Positions 7,656 to 12,625 of a DNA stretch of 12,625 nucleotides are shown here, piece by piece. Source of the stretch: Lactobacillus delbrueckii (GTDB lineage: Bacteria; Bacillota; Bacilli; Lactobacillales; Lactobacillaceae); assembly GCA_004556255.1 (NCBI GenBank), contig SFHY01000026.1, positions 1-12,625 of the forward strand. Reading direction: 5' to 3'. How positions within the stretch are numbered: the first letter of the stretch is position 1; every line of letters begins with the position of its first letter. Below the pieces are notes generated by a model that was given only the letters and a program-made list of their open reading frames with translations, searched no databases and was not told the origin of the DNA. The position numbers and the translations under genes are program-made.

Positions 7656-8798
7656 TTAATCCAGTACGAAGTCCTTGCTGATGATGCTGCCCTTCTTGAT
7701 GACTACTGGGCTGTCAGGCTTGCCCTTGACGGTCACGCCCTTTTCGATCACCACGTTCTTGTCCAGGATGGCGTATTCAACGTCAGCCCCGCTCTTGAGC
7801 TTGCAGTTGGCCATGATTACGGCGTTCTTGGCAACAGAGTCCTTGGCAAAGTTTACTCTTCTGGAAACAACGCTGTTCTTGACTTCACCTTTGACCGTGC
7901 AGCCAGTGGCAATCAAGGTGTTCTTGACGTCAGATTCCTTGTCGTAGTAAGTGCCGACTTCGTTTCTGATCCGGGTGATGATCTTCTGGTTGCCGTAAAG
8001 CAAGGAGTCGCGCTTGTCCTTTTCCAGCATGTCCAGGTTGGCCTGGTAGTAGCTGGCAATATCGTGGATGTTGCGCAGGTAGCCGGTGTATTCGTAAGCG
8101 TTGGCCTTTTCCTTAACGGCCAAGCCAGCCAGACGTTCTGAAACGTCGTAGGAAACCCCGCCCTTTTGGGCTTTTTCCAGTTCGTGGATCAGCCAGTCAG
8201 TGTCCATCACGTACACATTGGCTGAGAGGTTGAACGGGCCTTCGCTGGTCAGTTCGATAGCTTCTCTTTGTTCAATCACGACATTGTTGTCGCTTAAAAT
8301 AAAGGTATGGTCGTCTGGGGCCAGGTTGTCCTTTTCCACCCGCTTGAAGACCGGAGTGATCCGGTTGCCGTTGGATTGGTGGAAGTGCAGGATGGCCTTT
8401 AAGTCAAAGTTGGCAGCCATCTTGTTGCCGATGAAAACAGCATATGGCATCTTGCAGGTCTTAAGGAAGAGGATCAAGTCATCGAAGTAGTTCTCCCCTC
8501 TTGACCGCCGCCGCATCAAGTTCTGGTAGAAGTCCAGGTATTCGTAGGAGCCGATCGTGTCCAGCCCCCATTCCTTGCCCCCGCCCAGGTGGTCCAGGTA
8601 AGAGCGGACCTTTTCCTGGCTGATCAAGGTGTAAACGTGGTTGATGTCAGCATTGACAATGCTGGAGAGGGCAAAGTCCATCAAACGGTACTTGCCGGCA
8701 AAGTAAAGAGTTGACAGGGCTCTTTCATCGGTCAGCGGCTTCAGCTGGCTGTATTCGTGCTGGTTGCTGAAGATTGCACACATCTTACTTGTTTTCAT
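7656..8798 (-). CDS. glgD: GlgD, non-catalytic/regulatory subunit of ADP-glucose pyrophosphorylase
   Basis: GlgD of Firmicutes is a GlgC paralogue that forms a mixed GlgC-GlgD enzyme and raises its activity. This 380-residue protein shows the nucleotidyltransferase fold (for example YRLMDFALSSIVNADI at 37-52) and a C-terminal left-handed beta-helix with hexapeptide-like repeats (LIATGCTVKG, AVIMANCKLKSGADVEYAILDKNV). It lacks the glycine-rich GGxGTRL substrate loop: the corresponding N-terminus is SNQHEYSQLKPLT. It also has FIGNKM where GlgC has the SGDH motif, so it is probably catalytically silent. The start is the ATG at 8796-8798, preceded by GGAG 9 bases upstream. A longer frame opening with TTG at 8811-8813 has no obvious ribosome binding site. 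The chosen start overlaps the end of glgC by 14 bases, which suggests coupled translation and matched subunit amounts. Confidence 0.95.
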   Translation of the reverse strand: MKTSKMCAIFSNQHEYSQLKPLTDERALSTLYFAGKYRLMDFALSSIVNADINHVYTLISQEKVRSYLDHLGGGKEWGLDTIGSYEYLDFYQNLMRRRSRGENYFDDLILFLKTCKMPYAVFIGNKMAANFDLKAILHFHQSNGNRITPVFKRVEKDNLAPDDHTFILSDNNVVIEQREAIELTSEGPFNLSANVYVMDTDWLIHELEKAQKGGVSYDVSERLAGLAVKEKANAYEYTGYLRNIHDIASYYQANLDMLEKDKRDSLLYGNQKIITRIRNEVGTYYDKESDVKNTLIATGCTVKGEVKNSVVSRRVNFAKDSVAKNAVIMANCKLKSGADVEYAILDKNVVIEKGVTVKGKPDSPVVIKKGSIISKDFVLD

Positions 8799-9933
8799 TT
8801 GGTAACACTCCAATCTTTTCCTTGTTGCCGACTACGGCAATTTCCCCATTTTCTTCACCAACGACAGAGTTGCTGCCGATCATGGCGCCTTCGCCGACGA
8901 TAGCCTTGGTGATCTTGACGTTCTTGCCGATCTTGGCACCCGGCATGATGATTGAGTCAACAATCTCGCTGCCGCGCTGGACGTCAACGTTGGCTGAGAT
9001 GATTGAGTGCTTGATCTTCCCGTCAATGTAGCAGCCGTCAACGATCATGGAGTCAGTTACTTCAGCGTTTTCCGTAATCATTTGCGGCGCGTCGATGGTG
9101 TTCTTGGAGTAGATCCGCCAGCTGCGGTCGTCCAGGGCCAGGCCGTCAGAGCCGTCCAGGAATTCCATGTTGGCCTGCCAGAGAGAGTCGATGGTGCCGA
9201 CGTCTTTCCAGTAGCCTGAGAACTGGTAGGAGAAGACTCTTTCGTCGCTCTTCAGGTAGTAAGGGATGACGTCCTTGCCGAAGTCGACCATGTCGTCAGC
9301 CGTAGCAAAACCCGCGGTCAGAACGTCGCGCAGCCGCTTCCAGTTGAAGATGTAGATCCCCATTGAAGCGTGGTTGCTCTTTGGTTCAGCAGGTTTTTCT
9401 TCAAATTCGATGATCCGGCCGCTGGAGTCGGTGTTCATGATCCCAAAACGCGGTGCTTCTTCCCAAGGCACGTCGATTACGGCCACAGTCAAGGAAGCGT
9501 GGTTCTTTTCGTGCTCTGCCAGCATGTCGGCGTAGTCCATCTTGTAGATGTGGTCACCAGACAGGATCAGAACATATTCCGGGTCCTGGCTGTCGATGTA
9601 GTCGATGTTTTGGTAGATGGCGTGAGCGGTACCTTCAAACCACTTGCTGCCACCGTTGTCAGTGTATGGCTGCAGGATAGTGGCACTGGCATTTAAGCCG
9701 TCCAGCCCCCAGCTGGAACCGTTGCCGATGTGGTTGTTCAGCCGCAGTGGCTCGTATTGGGTGATGATGCCGACATTGCGCACACCGGAGTTGGCGCAAT
9801 TGCTCAGCGGAAAGTCGATGATCCGGTAGCGGCCGCCGAATGGTACGGCTGGCTTAGCTTGATTGGCAGTCAGTTTCCCCAGCCGGGTCCCCTTGCCCCC
9901 GGCTAAAATTAAACCTAGCATTTTTGTACTCAT
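8785..9933 (-). CDS. glgC: Glucose-1-phosphate adenylyltransferase (ADP-glucose pyrophosphorylase), catalytic subunit
   Basis: This 382-residue enzyme makes ADP-glucose and pyrophosphate from ATP and glucose-1-phosphate, the committed step of glycogen synthesis. Visible motifs are the nucleotide loop LAGGKGTRL (10-18), AKPAVPFGGRYRIIDFPLSN (26-45), the metal/catalytic segment LSGDHIYKMDY (124-134), the glucose-1-phosphate lysine motif FEEKP (177-181) and YWKDVGT (241-247). A C-terminal left-handed beta-helix of hexapeptide repeats follows from about residue 290. The length is short but usual for Gram-positive GlgC. The ATG (9931-9933) has AAGGA 8 bases upstream. A 53-base gap separates it from glgB, the largest gap in the operon, and its 3' end overlaps glgD. 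In many bacteria GlgC is under allosteric control; which effector applies here cannot be told from sequence. Confidence 0.97.
   Translation of the reverse strand: MSTKMLGLILAGGKGTRLGKLTANQAKPAVPFGGRYRIIDFPLSNCANSGVRNVGIITQYEPLRLNNHIGNGSSWGLDGLNASATILQPYTDNGGSKWFEGTAHAIYQNIDYIDSQDPEYVLILSGDHIYKMDYADMLAEHEKNHASLTVAVIDVPWEEAPRFGIMNTDSSGRIIEFEEKPAEPKSNHASMGIYIFNWKRLRDVLTAGFATADDMVDFGKDVIPYYLKSDERVFSYQFSGYWKDVGTIDSLWQANMEFLDGSDGLALDDRSWRIYSKNTIDAPQMITENAEVTDSMIVDGCYIDGKIKHSIISANVDVQRGSEIVDSIIMPGAKIGKNVKITKAIVGEGAMIGSNSVVGEENGEIAVVGNKEKIGVLPNENK
8808..8811 (-). promoter_or_regulatory. Ribosome binding site inside glgC that sets the glgD start
   Basis: GGAG on the minus strand, inside the last codons of glgC, lies 9 bases before the ATG at 8796-8798. 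This supports an ATG start for glgD over the upstream TTG in the same frame and implies translational coupling with glgC. Confidence 0.55.
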
Positions 9934-9954
9934 GGTTAAAATCCTTCCCTACTT

Positions 9955-9978
9955 ATCTTTTATCTTTAATCTTTTATC
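9955..9978 (+). repeat. Short tandem repeat of period 7 in the glgB-glgC gap
   Basis: The plus strand shows ATCTTT(T/A) repeated three times at exact 7-base spacing (9955, 9962, 9969) and then ATC. In the mRNA this is a purine-rich, probably unstructured AAAGAU repeat just before the glgC ribosome binding site. It could aid ribosome loading or be a simple slippage-made repeat. Confidence 0.7.
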
Positions 9979-9986
9979 ACATTACA

Positions 9987-11885
9987 TCAACGTTTCTTCG
10001 AACGCTTTCTCTTAATTGTTACCTGGTCAGGCTTGATGATCATGGCACTGAAGCCTGGCAGATCAACCGAAATCTGGTAGTCGAAATTCTTGAATTTCTC
10101 CTGGGTGGTAGCCATTTCCTGTGGTTTCGCGGTCCAATCGCCGCCAAATTCACTGCGTGAGCTGTTGAGGACTTCCTTGTAAGTCCCCGGGTAAGGCACG
10201 CCAATTTTAAAGCCGTCACGCTGAACCGGCGTGAAGTTGAGCAGGACGATCAGGAAATCATGCCGCACCTTTCCTTGCCTAATGAAGGAAAGGACGGACT
10301 GGTCGCGGTTGTCCGCGTCGATGATTTTCACTGACCTATCTTCCTGTTCCAATTGCCACAAGGCCGGTTCGTTTAAGTAAAAGTGGTTCAGTTCCCGGTT
10401 GTACTTGAGCATTTTGGCGTTTAACTCATCACTTAAAGAAGACCACTCCAAGCCTTCTTGGTAACGCCATTCCAGGTACTGGCCAAATTCCCCGCCCATG
10501 AAGAGCAATTTCTTGCCCGGGTAGGTCATCAGCATGGTATTCAAGTTCCGCAACTGGGCAAACTGGTCCGGCCGGTCGCCAAACATCTTGTTCATCAAGC
10601 TGCGCTTGCCGTGGACGACTTCGTCGTGGGACAGCGGCAAGATAAAGTTTTCACTCATCCGGTACATGAATGAGAAAGTCGACAGGTCAAAGTTGTCTTT
10701 GCGGAAGTAAGGGTCCATGGAATAGAAGCGGAGCTCATCATTCATCCAGCCCATATTCCACTTGTAGTCAAAGCCCAGGCCGCCGTCTTCAACCCGGCCG
10801 GTGATCTTGACTTGGGAGGAGCTTTCTTCCGCGATCAAGATTCTTTCCGGGTGGATCCCCTTGATGGTCTTGTTGAACTTGTGGAGGAACTCAATCCCTT
10901 CGATATTGCGGTTGCCGCCGTACTGGTCAGGCTTCCACTCGCCCGGTCCCCGGTCGTAGTCGCGGTAAAGCATGTTGGATACCGCGTCGACCCTGAGCCC
11001 GTCCAGGTGGTAGTATTCCAGCCAGAAGAGGGCGCTTGAGATCAAGAAGGACTGCACTTGCGGCTTGCCCAAGTCAAAGTTCAAGGCACCCCAGCCCTTG
11101 TTTTGGGCCCGCCAGCCTTCTTCAAATTCGTAGCAAGGCGTCCCGTCGTAGTAAGCCAAGGCATCGCTGTTGATGCAGAAGTGGCCTGGCACCCAGTCCG
11201 TCAAGACACCGATGTTTTCCTTGTGGCAGGCTTCCACGAAGTCCTGCAGATCCCGCGGCTCGCCATATGCCCTCTCCAAGGCAAAGTAGCCGGTCGTCTG
11301 GTAGCCCCAGGAAGCATCCAGCGGGTGGGCAGTCAAAGGCAGGAATTCAATGTAGTTGAAGCCTTGTTCCTTAACGTAGGGAATCAGTTCCTTCTGCAAA
11401 TCACGCAAAGTGTAAAGGCTGCCGTCTTCATGCTGCTTCCAAGAACTGGCGTGCACCTCGTAGATGTTGATTGGCCGGGCAAAGTGGTTTGACCGCTTGT
11501 GCCAGCCGAACCAGGCCCCGTCAGTCCACCGCTTCTCCGGCAAGTTGCTGACCACGGCAGCGTTGCCTGGCCGGTGTTCATATTCCATGGCCATCGGGTC
11601 AAACTTCATGACTTCTTCCCCGTCAGCCTGCTTGACTAAGAATTTGTAAAGCTGGCCAGGCTGGGCGCGGTCAGTTTCAGCCGACCAAATTCCATAAGCA
11701 TTCTGCTGCATGGGCAGGTCTTTCTCCCAATTGTTGAAATCGCCGACCAGCCAGACTTGCTGTGCTTTAGGCGCCCAGACGCGAAAGGCATAGCCATTTC
11801 CAGCCGCGTGGCAGCCAAGATAATTCTGCAGATAAAATTCATTGCCAGCGGCAAAGTTCTGTAAATGTTGCTCCAGCTCGTCCAT
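9987..11885 (-). CDS. glgB: 1,4-alpha-glucan branching enzyme (GH13)
   Basis: This 632-residue cytoplasmic enzyme cuts alpha-1,4 chains and rejoins them as alpha-1,6 branches on glycogen. The N-terminal CBM48/E-set domain is seen at VWAPKAQQVWLVGDFNNW (36-53). The barrel carries IYEVHASSWK (141-150), region I VLTDWVPGHF (227-236), region II DGLRVDAV (295-302, nucleophile Asp300), region III AEES (352-355), the branching-enzyme signature GFDYKWNMGWM (371-381) and region IV LPLSHDEVVHGK (416-427, Asp421). A beta-sandwich C domain follows and ends in a strongly basic tail, IKRKRSKKR. The length is typical for bacterial GlgB with one N-terminal module. It is the first operon gene. The ATG at 11883-11885 is preceded by GTGAGG with 6 bases between GAGG and ATG. 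The long A/T-rich region upstream carries the promoter and operator-like sites that probably control the whole operon. Confidence 0.97.
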   Translation of the reverse strand: MDELEQHLQNFAAGNEFYLQNYLGCHAAGNGYAFRVWAPKAQQVWLVGDFNNWEKDLPMQQNAYGIWSAETDRAQPGQLYKFLVKQADGEEVMKFDPMAMEYEHRPGNAAVVSNLPEKRWTDGAWFGWHKRSNHFARPINIYEVHASSWKQHEDGSLYTLRDLQKELIPYVKEQGFNYIEFLPLTAHPLDASWGYQTTGYFALERAYGEPRDLQDFVEACHKENIGVLTDWVPGHFCINSDALAYYDGTPCYEFEEGWRAQNKGWGALNFDLGKPQVQSFLISSALFWLEYYHLDGLRVDAVSNMLYRDYDRGPGEWKPDQYGGNRNIEGIEFLHKFNKTIKGIHPERILIAEESSSQVKITGRVEDGGLGFDYKWNMGWMNDELRFYSMDPYFRKDNFDLSTFSFMYRMSENFILPLSHDEVVHGKRSLMNKMFGDRPDQFAQLRNLNTMLMTYPGKKLLFMGGEFGQYLEWRYQEGLEWSSLSDELNAKMLKYNRELNHFYLNEPALWQLEQEDRSVKIIDADNRDQSVLSFIRQGKVRHDFLIVLLNFTPVQRDGFKIGVPYPGTYKEVLNSSRSEFGGDWTAKPQEMATTQEKFKNFDYQISVDLPGFSAMIIKPDQVTIKRKRSKKR

Positions 11886-11944
11886 TTCTTACCTCACTTC
11901 CTATAAAAACATCACCTATTATTCATAAAACCATCAAATCATTT

Positions 11945-11972
11945 CTGCGTTAACGCTGTAAGCGTTTTTCGC
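11945..11972. promoter_or_regulatory. Overlapping CcpA (cre) / LacI-family operator array at the glg transcription start
   Basis: On the plus strand, TGTAAGCGTTTTTC (11957-11970) matches 10 of the 12 fixed positions of the cre consensus TGNAARCGNWWWCA. Touching it is the perfect 10-base palindrome GCGTTAACGC (11947-11956). The whole stretch alternates GCG and CGC triplets separated by 4-5 A/T-rich bases, giving three overlapping inverted repeats. It lies just downstream of the predicted start of transcription, where a bound repressor would block RNA polymerase. Catabolite control of the operon is an inference from this. Confidence 0.6.
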
Positions 11973-11980
11973 CTACTTAC

Positions 11981-12008
11981 ATTATAAGCCTTTTTTCGTT
12001 TTTTTCAG
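11981..12008 (-). promoter_or_regulatory. Main candidate sigma-A promoter of the glg operon
   Basis: On the minus strand a perfect -10 box TATAAT (11981-11986) is preceded at 16 bases by CTGAAA (12003-12008), a 4-of-6 match to TTGACA, with an A-rich spacer. Transcription would start near 11974 and give a leader of about 90 bases before the glgB ATG. Confidence 0.65.
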
Positions 12009-12029
12009 TATAAAAAATGACATTTCTCA

Positions 12030-12043
12030 AAAAAGCGTTTTCT
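12030..12043. promoter_or_regulatory. cre-like site upstream of the main promoter
   Basis: AAAAAGCGTTTTCT matches 9 of 12 fixed positions of TGNAARCGNWWWCA, including the central AAGCG and the TTTTC half. It lies about 22 bases upstream of the -35 box, a position where CcpA sites can activate rather than repress. A chance match in A/T-rich DNA is possible. Confidence 0.35.
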
Positions 12044-12141
12044 TTCTGCAAAAACTAGATTTCATCGAAGTTCGCGCTTATTTTTTAGCCGAAAAATCGA
12101 ACGATTCATTAGACTTATAACGTGTGTAGTTTTACAAATAA

Positions 12142-12170
12142 ATGATACCATATTCTTATTTTGCTTTCAT
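12142..12170 (-). promoter_or_regulatory. Second, weaker candidate promoter for glg
   Basis: On the minus strand TATCAT (12142-12147, 5 of 6 to TATAAT) carries an extended TGG just upstream. It is spaced 17 bases from ATGAAA (12165-12170, 4 of 6 to TTGACA). The leader would be about 250 bases. In such A/T-rich DNA this could be chance. Confidence 0.3.
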
Positions 12171-12187
12171 TTGATTGCTGAAACATG

Positions 12188-12201
12188 TTAAAGCGCTTCC
12201 T
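12188..12201. promoter_or_regulatory. cre/LacI-like site, upstream cluster
   Basis: TTAAAGCGCTTCCT contains the palindromic core AAGCGCTT and matches 9 of 12 fixed cre positions. It sits about 18 bases upstream of the -35 of the second candidate promoter. Confidence 0.35.
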
Positions 12202-12217
12202 TGATTATGAAATCAAG
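12200..12217. repeat. Small perfect inverted repeat
   Basis: CTTGATT and AATCAAG, perfect 7-base arms, flank a 4-base ATGA centre. It directly follows the cre-like site at 12188-12201. It has no clean U-tract, so an operator is at least as likely as a terminator. Confidence 0.45.
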
Positions 12218-12301
12218 TGTTTTAAAGTAATATATCCTGGATGTTTTTCATGTTTTTGTACCGTATTTCTTTTTTCTAAAATCATTACATTCTTTCAATA
12301 A

Positions 12302-12385
12302 TATTTCAAACAAGTTATTGCTCCCTTGGGACAAAGCGGTGGCAGTAAAAGCGGTAGTAAGGGAAAGGCAAAGAAAAGCCGCTGA
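12302..12385 (+). pseudogene. Possible orphan 3' end of a lost plus-strand gene (Gly/Ser/Lys-rich tail)
   Basis: After an in-frame TAA, a plus-strand frame runs through FKQVIAPL into GQSGGSKSGSKGKAKKSR and stops at TGA (12383-12385). The Gly/Ser/Lys-rich, codon-regular part (from about 12326) contrasts with the A/T-rich DNA before it. No ribosome binding site or ATG is seen, and upstream sequence does not continue the protein in any obvious frame. The stop lies inside the left arm of the hairpin at 12375-12402, as at the end of a real gene converging on the 12412 gene. I do not recognise the parent protein. It could also be a chance frame. Confidence 0.3.
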
Positions 12386-12402
12386 ACTAAATCAGCGGCT
12401 TT
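12375..12402 (-). terminator. Terminator of the DUF1232-like gene, possibly bidirectional
   Basis: A perfect 11-bp stem (12375-12385 with 12392-12402) has a 6-base loop and lies 9 bases after the stop of the 12412 gene. The minus-strand RNA ends in UUUUCUUU, a fair U-tract. The plus-strand RNA ends in UUUAUUAAUUAA, which is weaker but possible. It also insulates the glg promoter region from read-through. Confidence 0.8.
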
Positions 12403-12411
12403 ATTAATTAA

Positions 12412-12625
12412 TCAGTTATGCGTCCCTTGATAGACCAATTTCCCGATCCAGAAGAGGATTAGGAGCCAAAATATAATAATTGGCAAGGCATAGTACCATT
12501 TTTTGGGTTTCCCGCTCTCCCACATCCCCTGGCTTTTCTCCAGGCAGTCCTGCCAGACGTCTGCGGGGATCAGCTTGATGGTCAAAGCAGCCAGAAGAGG
12601 CAGGATTAAAAGATCGTCCAAATAA
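12412..12625 (-). CDS. DUF1232/YkvA-like small membrane protein, 5' end cut by the window
   Basis: The visible part is about 71 codons and ends at TGA (12412-12414). Its first residues are YLDDLLILPLLAALTIKLIP, which resembles the second half of the DUF1232 (YkvA) domain, where a DDL(L/I)(L/V)LP segment follows the conserved Pro-Asp motifs. The TTG at 12619-12621 is therefore probably an internal Leu codon and not a start, and the first half of the protein lies off the right edge. After a polar stretch with KPKKW comes a hydrophobic segment, WYYALPIIIFWLLILFWIG, a probable transmembrane helix, then a short polar tail. The role of this family is poorly known. It is separated from glgB by a terminator and 525 bases, so it is not part of the glycogen operon. 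Confidence 0.7.
   Translation of the reverse strand, partial: YLDDLLILPLLAALTIKLIPADVWQDCLEKSQGMWESGKPKKWYYALPIIIFWLLILFWIGKLVYQGTHN

Larger units (their letters stand above)
11886..12411. other. A/T-rich intergenic regulatory region upstream of glgB
   Basis: About 525 bases without a credible full gene. From left to right: glgB ribosome binding site and leader (11886-11944), operator-like inverted repeats (11945-11972), main promoter (11981-12008), a cre-like site (12030-12043), an unassigned A/T-rich stretch with partly symmetric CGAA/TTCG segments (12060-12110), a weaker candidate promoter (12142-12170), another cre-like site (12188-12201), a small inverted repeat (12200-12217), an unassigned A/T-rich stretch (12218-12300), an orphan Gly/Ser/Lys reading frame (12302-12385) and a terminator (12375-12402). 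Confidence 0.7.

Noticed and set aside
8811..8813. TTG start for a 385-residue GlgD
   Set aside because: No spaced ribosome binding site precedes it, while the ATG at 8796-8798 has GGAG at 9 bases.
12062..12151. A 29-codon minus-strand frame in the glgB upstream region
   Set aside because: It has no ribosome binding site, sits in A/T-rich DNA across a candidate promoter, and its peptide shows no recognisable feature.
11886..12411. Riboswitch, CRISPR array, insertion-sequence ends or tRNA in the long intergenic region
   Set aside because: I saw no repeat-spacer pattern, no terminal inverted repeats with target duplication, no cloverleaf and no large conserved leader fold.
12619..12621. TTG as the start codon of the DUF1232-like gene, giving a complete 69-residue protein
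   Set aside because: The upstream codon continues the family-like YLDDL segment and no ribosome binding site is visible, so the frame is better read as cut by the window edge.

Overview
The window reads as one complete bacterial glycogen operon from a Gram-positive, low-copy Lactobacillaceae-type genome. It is most likely a Lactobacillus of the L. acidophilus/L. delbrueckii complex. Three things suggest this. The gene order is glgB-glgC-glgD-glgA-glgP-amylase-phosphoglucomutase, the order established for the L. acidophilus glg operon. A separate GlgD subunit is present, which is a Firmicutes trait. Coding DNA is rich in G/C at third positions while the intergenic DNA is very A/T rich, which fits L. 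delbrueckii-like genomes best. The species is an inference.

Layout, read right to left because every supported gene is on the minus strand. 12412-12625 is the 3' part of a DUF1232/YkvA-like membrane protein gene, closed by a hairpin terminator (12375-12402). Just left of it, on the plus strand, a short Gly/Ser/Lys-rich reading frame (12302-12385) looks like the orphaned tail of a lost gene. 11886-12411 is an A/T-rich regulatory region of about 525 bases. It has a good sigma-A-type promoter (-10 at 11981-11986, -35 at 12003-12008), a second weaker candidate promoter, and several CcpA/LacI-type operator-like sites, one lying just downstream of the predicted transcription start. The seven operon genes fill 187-11885 with gaps of 9-53 bases and one overlap. 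Two hairpin terminators follow pgm (101-147 and 6-45). Both fold better in the minus-strand RNA than in the plus-strand RNA.

How the genes work together. Pgm interconverts glucose-6-phosphate and glucose-1-phosphate. GlgC, with its catalytically degenerate partner GlgD, makes ADP-glucose. GlgA builds alpha-1,4 chains and GlgB adds alpha-1,6 branches. GlgP releases glucose-1-phosphate, and the intracellular GH13 neopullulanase-type amylase probably trims limit dextrins, since no GlgX-type debranching enzyme is present. The operon therefore carries both synthesis and breakdown of glycogen, plus the link to glycolysis.

The genes themselves are a known system. The parts that deserve a second look are small: the overlapping operator array at the promoter, the orphan Gly/Ser/Lys tail, the ribosome-binding-site/ATG/terminator arrangement at the left edge, the unusual subfamily signature of the amylase, and the basic tail of GlgB. 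I did not find convincing evidence of an undescribed multi-gene system.
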